A stretch of 64,000 nt of DNA from Pseudopyrenochaeta lycopersici (lineage: Eukaryota; Ascomycota; Dothideomycetes; Pleosporales; Pseudopyrenochaetaceae). The stretch spans positions 124,001 to 188,000 of the forward strand of contig NHZP01000072.1 of NCBI GenBank assembly GCA_003313425.1. The letters run 5' to 3'. Each line of letters opens with the position of its first letter. Within the stretch, counting starts at the first letter, position 1. Shown piece by piece: positions 41,836 to 53,644 of this stretch. Position numbers and translations under genes: made by a program. Under the pieces are notes generated by a model. That model worked only from the letters and a program-made list of their open reading frames with translations, searched no databases and had not been told where the DNA came from.

Positions 41836-43907
41836 ATGGATCTTTCGATTCTTAACAGCCTTATCGAGGACTTGCCTTTCACTTTTGAGGAAACTCCTAT
41901 TCACGAGAAACAAAAGCCAGCTTCCCCGTACACTCCACTAGAATCAATCAACTCAGAAGCATCAGAATCAGTATATCGGCCAATTTTGGGTACTCAGATT
42001 CGGCTGATTCAAATTCATCCGGGAGAACTGAATGATATTGTCTGTTGCTCTCTCGAAATTGCGGAGCGAGCTGCTTCGCCTGCGTATCAAGTACTTTCCT
42101 ATGTCTGTAGGTAAGTATACTCCGAGAACAAAATCCTTGCTAATTCCCTCCAGGGGGAAGTCAAGCGGACCCGGAAACGATATCGCTTCAAGGCTACGAC
42201 TGGAGAGTAACTAGAAGCCTCGCCGCACTTCTCCGAAGGCTTCGCGAAACCTCTTCAAATCAGCCGATTTGGATTGACGCTTTATGCATTAATCAGTCAG
42301 ATGTTTTGGAACGAAATGAACAGGTCAGCCAGATGAGATATGTTTACTCTTCCGCATCTCTCACCATCCTTTGGCTCGGAACTGGGGAAGACGATGCCAT
42401 AAAGAAACTGCTGGAGATCATTGCGTTCTTCTTCCTCTGTTGGGGCTCTGAGTACGGCTCGTTGACAATTCGACTACCACCTAAGCCTGCTGTCTGCTTC
42501 CTCACTGCAATGCACGCAATTGCACGGCAAGAATACTGGCAAAGAGCTTGGGTTGCCCAAGAGATTATGTTCTCGAAGAACGTGTGGCTCACTTATGGTT
42601 CAAGCGGAATACCTTACGACTTCTTTTCACGGATATGGAGTTTATTATGTACGTCATTAATGCAAATGCACCGCCAAATCAGCTCCGCATGGCCACGTTG
42701 GCGGAGCTTCTCTATTCTGGCTCGTGTCAGTAATGGGGGGCCGAATGCTCTTCCCGATGTTGGATCTGGATTAAGAGGGGACTTTATCAACTTGGAGCAA
42801 TGGGCTAGAACGGGCGCATCGAAGAGATCGACCGATCATCGAGACGTAGTGTTTGCATACCATGGCTGTTTTGCTCCCCACATCAGAGACGCATTCGAAA
42901 TTGACTATAACCGGTCGTTGCGCGAGGTGGTTACAACAATGACAAGACTCTACTTGCAAACAACCGGGTCACTAAATACAATCCTCAATGCTGTACGCAA
43001 TCCAGTAAACCAAGACTTACCATCTTGGGTTCCGATCGGACAGCCAGCGGATGCATCTCCACTTAATGTTTCTCTTTGGAATTCACCAAGGCGAAATGCG
43101 AGCGGGTCGAAGCCAGCCCAATTTACCTTCCTGGACACTATAAGTGCGATTCGTGTCAAAGGTGTCAAAATTGGCGTCGTGTCCCGGGCAGCACCTCGTA
43201 TGAGTTACGACTTTGACGCACTAGAAAAATGGATCGAGTACGGTGACGTCTACGACGACACTCGACACAGCTTCAAGCAGGCCCTTGAAGGTCTTCAAGT
43301 GTCATTACACAGCATACACCCCTTGTCTCTTATTGAAGCCTTCCTCGACGTGATGCCGGATAGTCCTCTCTTGGAAGATTTTAAAGATTGGTGGTACGGT
43401 ATTTCTATCAACGGAATTCCGCTAGAGTTTCAACAGAACATGTTGGATATTGGCATGGGCCACAGTCCGCAGCTTAGGGGATATTGGTTTGAGCAGAAGA
43501 GAAATATGACAACTGAGTTCTGGCAACGATTAATGGACACGTCGCTCCTTCATAGTCCCAAATTTGAGGATAAGGATCAGGATGGAAGGATTGAAGCTCT
43601 CCCGGGCTTCGAAACACCGTTGTACAAAAGGTTTTGTGATTTGCCACTTCTGCATAATAATAGGAGGATGTTCTCGTATGAATTCAAAGACTCTGCTAGA
43701 GACTCGGACGACGGGTATGGGCTTGGCGGTGATCGACTAGAACCTGGAGATACTGTTTGTGTCATATTGGGATGTTCTACGCCTGTTGTTCTGCGGCAGG
43801 AAGAGGAGCACTATCGCCTTGTGGCAGATGCAGTAATGCCTAGGCTCATGTCTGGTGAAGCAGTACATGAGACTGAGTATGACGAGGAAGAATTTGTGAT
43901 CGAGTAG
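41836..43907 (+). CDS. HET-domain (heterokaryon incompatibility) protein, two exons
   Basis: Exons 41836-42106 and 42154-43907 are joined by a 47-bp intron (GTAGGT...CCAG). The donor is chosen because only this phase gives the conserved HET start YQVLSYVWG..DPETI. The product is 674 aa. HET motifs follow in order: SLQGYDWRVTRSLAALLRRLR, PIWIDALCINQ, NEQVSQMRYVYSSASLTILWLG, and QEYWQRAWVAQEI. The long C-terminal part (about residues 240-674) is typical of the large HET family and has no catalytic motif I know. HET proteins trigger cell death when genetically different hyphae fuse. No disabling change is seen. It lies beside the decayed LTR cluster, a common setting for this fast-evolving family. 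Confidence 0.9.
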
Positions 43908-44544
43908 TGTCGTTATTTAAGCATGATCCCCCAAAGAAATGAAGAGAAATCTGAGAAACGTGGTAACTTAATAAGCAATGGCCTCTACAGTCTCCATTGG
44001 CAAAGTACGTTATTCAGAGAATACTTGGCCACATAAGCATAAGCCGATAGATACTTCACTTAGCCAATCTCCTATCTAGCGGCAATCTAGCAAGCACAGA
44101 GAGGTGCTTAGGTCAGAGCATCCTTCCACGCTGACTTTCCATATACGAGATTCCGACTAGAGTTAGACTAACAAGAGTAGTGTTGGCGACCCGTACACAT
44201 TAGTAAAATAAATTTAACGTATTTCTTTCTTCTACTAACGACTTCTAATAATGTCTTCGTGCTCTGCAGTTGTTTTGTGTTGCGTAGAACATAAGGCCTC
44301 TCAATGGTGTTCGACTGCAACTTTCGCTTAGCTTACCCTTTTGAATTTCGTTGCCAAAACTAAACCCTTCTGGCAATAGCGAGATTATCTTGACACTAAG
44401 CCTTTCTCGTAGCACTGAACCCTGCCTCTACCCCTTTCAATTGCGACTTGATTATCTTGCGTGAAGAGGATGTGTACATTTTCATCTTCTAGGTAGTCTG
44501 GCGATTCACATTACCCTCCTCATGCGCTTAGCTCATTGCCCACT
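43908..44544. other. no supportable gene
   Basis: Intergenic sequence between the HET gene and the large unknown gene. Nothing recognisable. Confidence 0.5.
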
Positions 44545-47500
44545 ATGCCACAAGAAACTCCGCCCAAGTCTAACAAGAGAGGCCGGCCTGCGATACACGC
44601 TTCCGATGCGGCGAGGAACCGCGCGCACGCTGAAAGCAGACGAACCGCCAGGCGAGTCAAGGTTGGAGCGCAACGAAACCTTGCATTCGACCGGTTCTAC
44701 CTTCTCCACAACTTGCGAGGTCGGTCGCGGTACGCTAGTGAATTAAGAGTGTTCTTGCGTCCGCTGAACACATTGTAGAAGCTGATAGTGCCGCTGAGCC
44801 ATGCGTGACTGAATCTACATCAACTAGGAGGACGATTCTACCGAGCGAAAACGATACACTCGAGCACCTTCTTCCGCCTCTCAGCCCCCTGCATAGCCCT
44901 TCGCTGGATCCTCTCCCAATAGAACTTGAAGACACTCCTAACCTGACTATAACTACCAATGAAACACATATGGAAGGGTTCGGAGAGACTGAGGAAGAGC
45001 AACTCGCGTCGGTCAATGCAGAAGCTGACGGAAAGCTAACTGAAGATGCAAGCGATCAAAGTGGTACTCAAAAATCCGGTGTGGCGGTCGACCAGATACC
45101 CGAGATATCGGCCGAGCTTGGACGTCAACTATTCAGCCAGCTCATCCAATATCGGGGCTGCTGTGACGATTGCCACGTGAAGTCGCAATGTGAACATTCA
45201 GAAAGGAAGATGCGACATTTTGGGCTTCAGGAATACTTGAATGAAATTAAGACAGCAGTGGACTATCCCGACGTTCTAGGTTCAGAAACTCTAGCATCTC
45301 GCGAGGCGAAGCTTGCCGGACATGTAGATGAAGACTCTAAGCGACACATATATTGTGGAATTCGAGGGCAAGGTCCTGACCCAGAACCAGCCCATATTTG
45401 CCTAGACGCCGAGGCCCGGGAGACGATGGTCGCTACGACCAGCTTTGACATTGACAGCGTAATCGGGTTCGGGACTAGTCTGGCTATGGCGAAGCGGAGA
45501 ATCCGTTGGAATCCAACCCAAATGCCTGTCTCTGATCTTCAGTCAGATCTGCACTTGAACCACCATCGAGTGCATTACCTGGACCGTCATGGACACTCTC
45601 ACACGGTGAGAAAACTAGTCCACCACTTGCCACACTACATGCTTGGACGTTTGGTCGGATTCGAGGACATATCCTTGTACCTATTCTTCCCACGCCTCTA
45701 TCGGGAAGATCAGCAGTCTAGTCGTCTTTTGGATAGTGACTTTCGCACCTGGATGGATCACATCTTGCTACCTATAATCTATCGGCATCACGAGAGCTCA
45801 CTTGTTCAACATTACCCGTCTAGCCACGATCATAGCCTTTCAAACTCTACTGCGCGAGGAGTAGAGATGCGGTCACAGCGGATTGATGCGGTAGCAAGAG
45901 AACAGCGACTCTCTCACTTCCTGCCACCAGGTTCTTTGCACATGGTATGGACTGATATCCTCGACGCCGTCCAGCGACCGGGCCTGCAGCAGTTCCGCGA
46001 TGTGTTTATTTTCTTTGACGCAAAAAATCTGAAGACGCGCACAAAGCACTCAACATGGCTAGGCATGACAATACAGTTCCAGAAGTATTGGCTTGGCGCT
46101 ATTACGGATGCCTATATTGAAGAGATGTACATTGATATTGGCAAGGAAGTTTGCTCTGCATTCAAGTCTCGCGTACCAGATAGACCACACACATATCCAG
46201 AAAGCTTTCACGCAGAAAGCGAAGGCTGGGTCGCGGCTGAAACGGTCTTATGGAAGCGATGCTGCTTGGAGACCTTCGCTCATCGAACTCTGGATGGCCA
46301 TAAGAGGAATTTTTACCCCTTTAGCATGCTACGCGATAGCGGAAGCTTAACGATTGAAACAAATCGAGGTTCGAAGTGGCGTGCTGCCGGGCTTCTGTAC
46401 AGCCAGTTCTATTCTAGCATCAAGGAGATATTCGCGGCTGGAAATGTATATCTATTCACTAACCGCACCATTGAGGCGTTGGCACTAGATCCGAAGCTGC
46501 AGAAAACGTGGGAGCATGTTGGCGGTGGTCTTAGCCACAACCCTATCGCTTTAATACGGGCCTACCTTTATACCAAGCTCCGCTGTCATCACGCCATCCA
46601 AGGGTCTATGCAGAAACGCTTTGGGACGCGAGAGGAGCATCGTATTTCAAAGCAACTCTTCGCTCAGATCGACACCCAGTTTCGAGACCGGGGCCTTCAC
46701 ACCAGGACAATCCAGGTACCTAGGCAAGGACGCCAATTCTACACGTACAATACCGCTACTATTCTTGAGTGGCTTCGATGGAACATTAACAAGTTCTGTG
46801 TCGGATTCGAAATGGTATACACACTTGGCGATCGTCATCTCGTGACTTGGGAACATACGCGTGTCATGCTGATGTTTCTCCGATGTCTGCAGTTCTCTTA
46901 CACTGGAGGCCTGATACAAAAGGTCAGCGGCTGTTGGCAGGACGTGCGATGCAACCCTAGTACTAGCGAAACTGACGGAATCCAACGACTAGAGGGTTTA
47001 GGATTTCGTGACACAATGAGCCGATATGGATATGCTTGGTTCCTAGATAAGGTGGACTGGAAGACTCTGACCTTTCGGCTGCAACACCGCCCATATATGC
47101 AATTCAACAACCTGCCCATGCTGGCCAATTACCAAGTCCATTACAAAAATCTTCGCGACGTTCAAGCCCACTTCATCCTTCTAGAAGATTACTTTACCCT
47201 GATGAAGAAGTATTCCCTGGACAAGGCGCGTTCTTACGCTCTACTATCTCTGCTGGTCGACGTCTGCCTTCGGGCGTTCCGCAAGGATGTATTCCAACAC
47301 ATACGACTACTCATCCGTCGCAGGTACCGCGCGCCTGCTCTCTCTGGAGACATAGCGCTCTGCGGCCCGGTTATGGAGAAGGTTGTGAAACCCGCCTACC
47401 TTCCACTCCATTTTGTGTCGGGGAACCGTATGTCAGCTAAGACAATAGGAGCTCTTTGCAAGTGGCTCTGGGACTGGGAAGATGGAACGTTCCTGCGCCG

Positions 47501-48584
47501 TCACTGGAGCAATAAGCCGTATCGAATGCTGCATCGGAGGTGCATTGATATGATCGGAATCATCTACGGGCCCGCGCATGCTCAATCGTGGAGGCTCAAC
47601 CTAGAGAGAAGGTTCATTCAGACACACTGGATTGTGCCATACCCAGAAAGTAGCTGCTTCTTTTCGCGCACCAAGAAGCAGCAATACTGCTGGTGGTCTA
47701 GCTATCACAATGACCTTGCGGAGTCATTGACTGTTTCATCAGCGAAGCACTGCAGTATTGCAGAGGTTGCGGAACTGTCTACGGATGGATGGCGATCGTC
47801 TTTGGAAGCCCTACAACTTGAAATGAAGATGCCAAGGATCCCAAAGGAAGTTGAGAGGTTCTTACAAACACTACCGCCCACCAAGATTGAAGGTACACTT
47901 CCGTTTCCTGTATCGAAACCACCAGTGCATGGGTATAACGTTCGGTCCAACGCTCAGCGCCAGAGTAGGAAGCAATACAATAAAAACAGGCAGTGGTTAG
48001 ACCATTATCTCACTACTTTTGCTCATGTACAGGAGACAGGGGATGGAGTACAGCACTTAGCTCAAAGAGCCCCATATGATGCTCTGCAGCCGTGGCCTTT
48101 GGACAGAGAACGAGCTAGCTACATAGGGGCAACCTCGACGGCGGATCATTCAAGGGAAAGCGTTGTTGGCGAGCAATACGCCCATGCAATGAATCATGGA
48201 ATAGGGAATCGCAGCACGGTTCGATGTGAACATGACCTTTCTTCACATGAGTTGTCAGGTCAAGAAAGGTCTCTACAGATCATGAACTTGACCAAGCAGA
48301 TAGTTGGCGGCAATCTCAATCCCACTCTACCTTCATACGAACAGGTGGAACGGTGGAAAAGACGGATGCATTCTGATACTCGTCACAACCCGGCTGTTTC
48401 AGTAGAAAGAAAGGTTGGACGGCCAAGCTTAAATCTTACAGAAGAACAAAAACTTCATCGCCGTAAAGCAACACTACAAAAACCTCGACAAAAAAGGAGG
48501 TTGTTAAAGCAAGAGGATCTCCAAGTACGATTTCACGCGCTTTCAGTATTAATCGAGCAACGCGTGACCAATTCGGGATTCTAG
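44545..48584 (+). CDS. large unrecognised protein (about 1,260 codons), paralog 1
   Basis: The main frame is open from 44742 to 48584 (first in-frame ATG 44970). A better start is ATG 44545, whose frame begins KSNKRGRPAIHASDAARNR with a basic RRTARRVK patch, like an AT-hook/DNA-binding N-terminus. That frame must be joined to the main frame between about 44700 and 44745 by a frameshift or an intron I cannot place with confidence. Landmarks: a Cys-rich CCDDCHVKSQCEH, then FIFFDAKNLKTRTKHSTWLG, LYSQFYSSIKEIF, QKRFGTREEHRIS, NINKFCVGFEM, GLGFRDTMSRYGYAWFLDK, LRAFRKDVFQ, LWDWEDGTFLRRHW and IVPYPESSCFF. No known domain is recognised. Paralog 2 at 49810 shares the second half. It resembles a type of large, often multicopy hypothetical protein of ascomycetes that I recall only loosely; a transposon or captured gene is possible. 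Confidence 0.7.
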
Positions 48585-49809
48585 TGTAATAGCAAATTTA
48601 CAAAGGCGTTCATAGAGCTCTATTTATATTTGACTGTAGAAATGAGGAGAGCACCATTTGCAACCATCACTCGCGGCGAATCGCTCGAGCTACCAATATT
48701 GACTCATTCATCCCTCTCCGACTACTAACTCGGCCGTAGCGACGGTAGGGTCGATGAATAGATAAGTCATTGCTCTTTACTACCGCTTTCAGGGGACCAT
48801 CCTGTTAGCATAGGATGAGGCCAATTGTTGCCGACCAGAGTAGTTAATAAGGGATAGCGGGTTCAAGCGCCGACAATGTTTCCCCTGTCACAAACGGAAG
48901 CTGATGTAAACCTCTTAGTACTAACGGTAAGCTAGAAAATGATATTTCTCGCGATATTGATAATATATAATAAATCACCGCGAAGATTTGCACAACGATC
49001 GAGGTCTGGCTACATTGATAATACCCGAGGGATCTCTACACTTCCTATACGCAATCCCGCATATTCACAAACTGCAAAAGTCGGCTGGGTTACTTCGGCG
49101 ACTCATAGATGAATCAACATACACTAAGACTTAATAAGATTGGCCAAATGTTTCGTGGGTAGGATCTCGTTCAACGTGTCGAGAGCGCACCGTGAAGCTT
49201 AGAAGCTAGATGATTTGTTATCCTTAAGGGCCGTGCACTAGAAGCGGATTTAGCTTCAGGATGCGAAGGCTTCGTGAGCTTCAAGAGAGTTCGCAACAAG
49301 GAGATAACCATTGTGGAGCATGAGCGTTAGGATATATGTGGTTGTGGGGGATAGCGCCAAAAGGCGTGTGTCCAGAACTCTAACTTGTAAATCTCGCCGC
49401 TAAAGAGGCATCTACGCCGTACGGAATGTATAACGTTAGGGTGGTTCGCATATTGACCGATGCTAATAACGTGATATGTCACCTGACGCACGCGGAACAC
49501 CCTAGCCATCTACAGACTTGAGTTTATTGTGTCACCCACAACGCTGTATTTTATATGAGAGTTGTAATTAGTGGAGTAGCAAACAGGCCATGTACAATAA
49601 ATTGGTCTATTTCGAAATTTGTGGGAGGTTGATTTTCCGGCCATGGAGTCAGATGGCGCTTTTGAAGTGCCCACCCCATATGCTTCAACTAAGCTGATTG
49701 TACGCTCTACCTATTAAGCTATGGTTAAAGGAAGTAAGGCCCGTTAGGGCTTGATATATATTTTCACAGGAGGAAATGCGGGGCAATGATATTCTAGCTT
49801 TATTCCGGG
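48585..49809. other. mostly empty; E-type TIR relic inside
   Basis: No coding motif found between the two paralogs apart from the TIR relic at 49469-49500. If paralog 2 once had a full N-terminal half here, it is no longer readable. Confidence 0.45.
49469..49500 (+). repeat. E-type pogo TIR relic
   Basis: After a TA at 49467-49468 comes ACGTG, six variable bases, then CACCTGACGCACGCGGAACA, matching the right end of element E (CACCTGATGCACGCGGAACA) at the same spacing with one change. No partner end is visible. Confidence 0.55.
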
Positions 49810-51384
49810 ATGACTGCCTTGACCGCACGTCAATCGCCTAGCAGCGAACAAGGGCTAGTGTATAGCCAGTTCTACACAAGCGAGAAGGAGATTTTTGATG
49901 CTGCAAAGTCATTTCCATTCCGAGACGGGGCTTTAGAGAGCCTGGCCCTCGATCCAAAGGTCCGCGCGAGTTGGCAGAAGGCAGGCGGTTCAGAAAACCA
50001 TCGGCAAGAGGTGCTTGAGAAATCTTATCTCGGAAGCAAATTACGCTGTGCGACAGCAATTCAAGGGTCCCTCCAGAAGTCTTTTGGTACGCGGGAAGAG
50101 CACCGTATGACGTTGACACTTGCCTTGCGTGTGCGGGAATGCCTCCAGAATAGCGGCGATTGGGTACGCGAGATCGAGATTCCTGCTGGGCCAGAGCCAT
50201 TCTGGCGTGTACCTACAGCCTCTTATCTCCGATTCGTGCAGATGAACATGAATAAGTTCACTACTGGCTTCGAGTACGTACGGAGCCTAGGATCGCATGA
50301 CTATGTATCGTGGGAGCATAGCCAGGTCATGATCATGTTCCTGCGGTTGTTAAAATACGGCTACGGAAGTTGTCAGATCCAACGCGAAATTGCGCTGTGG
50401 AACGATGAGCGAACTCACAAAGGTACTGGCGAGAAAATGTACGGACTTGGCTTCTCAAAAACAGTAGCGCAACATGGGTACTGCTGGCTGATGCCAAAGA
50501 TTGACTGGACCCAGTTTACATTCCGCGAAGAGCTCCCAGGACGCAGTCTGTTTGGCAACGTACACATAGTAGAATCGTTTACGGCAAGATGGCGAGCGAT
50601 TCGGGAAGCTAAGGATGACTTCGTGAAGTTAGAGATGCTGGGTAAATGGTTGAAGAGCTATGGATTGGCGCCTTCAGTACGGAAGTATATACTATGGCAC
50701 ATGAGATGGATGTGCGTGCGACATTTCCGGAAAGACGTGTTATTATCGATAGAAAGCTCGATTAAGGCTGAATTTCGCAGCAATGCAGCGCAAGGCAAGT
50801 ATACACTTTGCAAAGAGAATTTGGATATGATACTAGATAGCTCTCAGCTATATCGGCTAGCGAGTGGGAACAAGATGGTCTATAAGGATCTTGACGACTT
50901 TATCGACTTCTTATGGGACTTTGATGACGGAAGAAGCCGAAAGCATTGGGATAATAGGGGATATCGGGTGCTGTATAAGCGTTGCGCGAAGATTATAGAG
51001 ACTTGGTGTGACGAAGAGGAGGTTGAATGGTTTTGCAGGAAAGTAAAGACTCTCTTTCCTACCGTGAATTCGGTAGTGCCGTATCCCAATCACACTGTGT
51101 TCTGGCAGCATACAAAGCAACACCAGAGGATGTGGCTCTCCGTGTACCATCATCAGGTCCAGGCTGAAACTACGTCAAGGCAAAATATTAGATGGGCACA
51201 AGTGGTACGGGCGCAAGAAGGCCAGGCTTGGTTAATTGGGCGAAGTCAGCAACAAGTGCTGAATGGCGTGCCTGAAGACTCTAAAGACGTAGAGGTAGAT
51301 ATGGAGAAGGCGCGAGAGAGCATTATGCGGAAATGGCAGAGATACCGGGCTTGCGGAGCTAGAGTAGATGACATACTAGCTTGA
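49810..51384 (+). CDS. large unrecognised protein family, 5'-truncated paralog 2
   Basis: A 524-aa frame from ATG 49810 matches the second half of paralog 1 in the same order: LVYSQFYTSEKEIF, LALDPKV, KLRCATAIQGSLQKSFGTREEHR, NMNKFTTGFEYV, VSWEHSQVMIMFLRLLKYGYG, GLGFSKTVAQHGYCWLM, RHFRKDV, LASGNKMVYKDL, LWDFDDGRSRKHW, YRVLYKRC and VPYPNHTVFW. It lacks the roughly 540 N-terminal residues, including the basic and Cys-rich parts. It may be a truncated duplicate, or it may have kept one functional module. No internal stops, which is notable if it is a relic. Confidence 0.65.
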   Translation: MTALTARQSPSSEQGLVYSQFYTSEKEIFDAAKSFPFRDGALESLALDPKVRASWQKAGGSENHRQEVLEKSYLGSKLRCATAIQGSLQKSFGTREEHRMTLTLALRVRECLQNSGDWVREIEIPAGPEPFWRVPTASYLRFVQMNMNKFTTGFEYVRSLGSHDYVSWEHSQVMIMFLRLLKYGYGSCQIQREIALWNDERTHKGTGEKMYGLGFSKTVAQHGYCWLMPKIDWTQFTFREELPGRSLFGNVHIVESFTARWRAIREAKDDFVKLEMLGKWLKSYGLAPSVRKYILWHMRWMCVRHFRKDVLLSIESSIKAEFRSNAAQGKYTLCKENLDMILDSSQLYRLASGNKMVYKDLDDFIDFLWDFDDGRSRKHWDNRGYRVLYKRCAKIIETWCDEEEVEWFCRKVKTLFPTVNSVVPYPNHTVFWQHTKQHQRMWLSVYHHQVQAETTSRQNIRWAQVVRAQEGQAWLIGRSQQQVLNGVPEDSKDVEVDMEKARESIMRKWQRYRACGARVDDILA

Positions 51385-51693
51385 TAGATCAATATCAGCG
51401 TGGAAGCTAACCTGTAATAACGAGGTAAAACTGTGGGTATTCTAACTACAGTTAGCTGTTATCTACAGCTGCTTTATTAGGACGGGCTCCTAAGTGGCGG
51501 GGACCACGTCTAACCGAAAACCCTTGTCCAAGTGCGAGATACTGTCGTTGTCCCGCTGCTGAATGTAAATGTCTATAGGCAGGACATTTAGGAGGAAGCG
51601 TCCGCGGCTAATAAAGTCTTTGGGTCTGGTCTCGAACGGAGCCAACACAAGGAAGATTATCCACAATATGCTTGTGAGACTATGCCGTGCAAT
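51385..51693. other. no supportable gene
   Basis: 3' flank between two convergent genes. Nothing recognisable. Confidence 0.5.
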
Positions 51694-52497
51694 TTAAACA
51701 GCTACTAACACAACAAGAGCTGCAAAAAACCAAATAAGAGGTGTGCTCTGTAGTAACTCGCCGTGATTCTTATTCTCATTCTTGTTCTCGCTACCAAAGT
51801 TCACAGTAATATTCATCGCTGGCCTCGTTGACTTAGGCCTAGCCTCCCGAGTTTTGCGCGCTTTCTCAGACCCGGTCCTAGTAGGTCTCTTGTTCTTTGA
51901 TCGTTCCAGGCTTCTTTTTAAACCCCGTTCGCTTGATGCATTGTACACGTTCCCTGCAACGGTGTGTAGGCTAGCCCACGGCTCCACAAACAACGCTGCT
52001 GGGTCCTGAGGTTGGCTCTCTGTTGTGTTGAGAAGAAGCTGTGTAGAGCCATCTAGTAGAGGAAGGTTATTAGTTGGCAATTCCATGGCGTAAGGTGTCT
52101 GCGAGGAGGGCTTGCTTGGGTTAACAAGCTCGTACACCATCTTGCCGGCGAGTAATGTAAGTTGATAGGAGGACACCAGACCCGACTGCATAGAGCAAAG
52201 AGACGGAGAGGATGCATTGCATCTGGCCTCATCAACCAGAAGGAGCGTGTAGGAGCCAGGTAGCCTCTGCTCTGTGCCTATCCTTACAGCTACGGCAGGA
52301 TCTATGGTGGCTGCGGGGCCTACGTGTTAGGGTCATGTTGCTGTGCACAGCGTAGATAGCAACTCACGCTCCACGGGGATGCCAACACCGCCACTAGCAA
52401 CCGCCGTGTTGAATTCTACGGTAAGATTATCCATGGCTATGCCTCTTACAGACTGTAAAAGGCCAGCCATCAGAACTGTACGACAAGTGAAGTGCAT
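51694..52497 (-). CDS. secreted, probably GPI-anchored protein, two exons
   Basis: Exon 1 52497-52368, intron 52367-52320 (48 bp, GTGAGT...GTAG), exon 2 52319-51694; 251 aa in one frame. The N-terminus is a signal peptide (CRTVLMAGLLQSVRGIA). The domain LTVEFNTAVASGGVGIPVE, IDPAVAVRIGTEQRLPGSYT, LLLVDEARCNASSPSLCSM and YQLTLLAGKMVYELV looks like a compact beta-rich extracellular fold with several N-glycosylation sites (NLT, NAS, NTT, NIT). A Lys/Arg-rich middle follows (SLERSKNKRPTRTG). The C-terminus is a short polar stretch and a hydrophobic tail (PLIWFFAALVVLVAV), the layout of a GPI-attachment signal. Likely a cell-wall or plasma-membrane surface protein. I do not recognise a named family. 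Confidence 0.75.
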
Positions 52498-53644
52498 TTT
52501 TGGTAGGCAGGCGTAAGAGGAGATAGATAGACAAATAGGAGGACAGGACGTTTAGGTAAGAATAGACGAAAGAAAAGAGAAAGGGGCACAGCGAAGCCAA
52601 AGATGAAGGAAATGCAACAGAGACAGATGCCGAAAGAGCGTCGGTTTTTTGTAGCCGTTACCTCGCTGCCGCATATCGCATACGGACTTGGTGTAAAGCG
52701 CAGCACAAGGTAAAGACAGCATACCTAACACTAGCGTTTCTCTACGTCCCTGCTGCATCATGCAAAGACCTTAGTTGTTAACAAAACAGCATAGCGAGAA
52801 TAGCTAAACGTCCAAGTAACCAGCATGTCAGTAAATCCCGACTGTTGGGCTTGTGTGGGGGAAGTTAGAACCAGCGGTTGAAACAGTTCGCCAAGGGAGG
52901 TGCAGTGGAGATGCACAGACTGTTAGAGGTCGGAGTAAATGCACGAGCTGCGCTAAGACACTTACAGCAGCTTCTAGAAGGCTTTGAAACACTACACAGA
53001 CCAGACAGGTGTTTCTTAGTCGCTGATCCTGTTACCCAATACGGCTGCTTCGTTTATGCCCCCTTCTGTTCAGTGTGGTGATTAATTAGCGCGATTGTGT
53101 CAAGTTCGGCCGCGTTATGCCGAATAGGCCGTGCACTGGGGGTGCTAGGGAAGTACCGTTCATGCCAAGGCAATGCGGGTCTAGTCATTGTTATCGTCTA
53201 TGTTGCGACGTCCCCGCCAAGACCTAACCCTACGAGTTTCTTCAAGAGCCTCCCTTTTGATACAATCGTTTTCGCTGACAAAAGGATAGTTAGAAGCGTT
53301 AGTGTTTATGCCGCTGGCTTGGTGGCTAACACGTCGAAACGATGCTAGCAACTTGGCATTTAGGGGTGTGATTATTGTCCTTATGGGAGGCATTTCTAAA
53401 GGATATAAAGATGAGCATTTTTACTCTAATCACAGCTCATATTCTTAGCATAACTCTATCATCTTTTCTCACATTTACTTACAGCTGTACATTTCTCTTA
53501 CCGCTTCACATTCTCTCACGCTATCCTAGCTTGACTATCCTACAAAGATTATTTCTAGATACGCGCCTTTTGTAGATGATTTCACCTCCAAATACTCTTT
53601 CTACCTAACGTTAAGCCTACATTACTTAACGAAGCCCTTTCAAC
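52498..53644. other. no supportable gene
   Basis: About 1.1 kb between two secreted-protein genes. Open frames such as 52878-53081 and 53097-53348 have no motif. A TATA-like GATATAAAG at about 53400 lies 240 bp before the next ATG. Confidence 0.45.
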
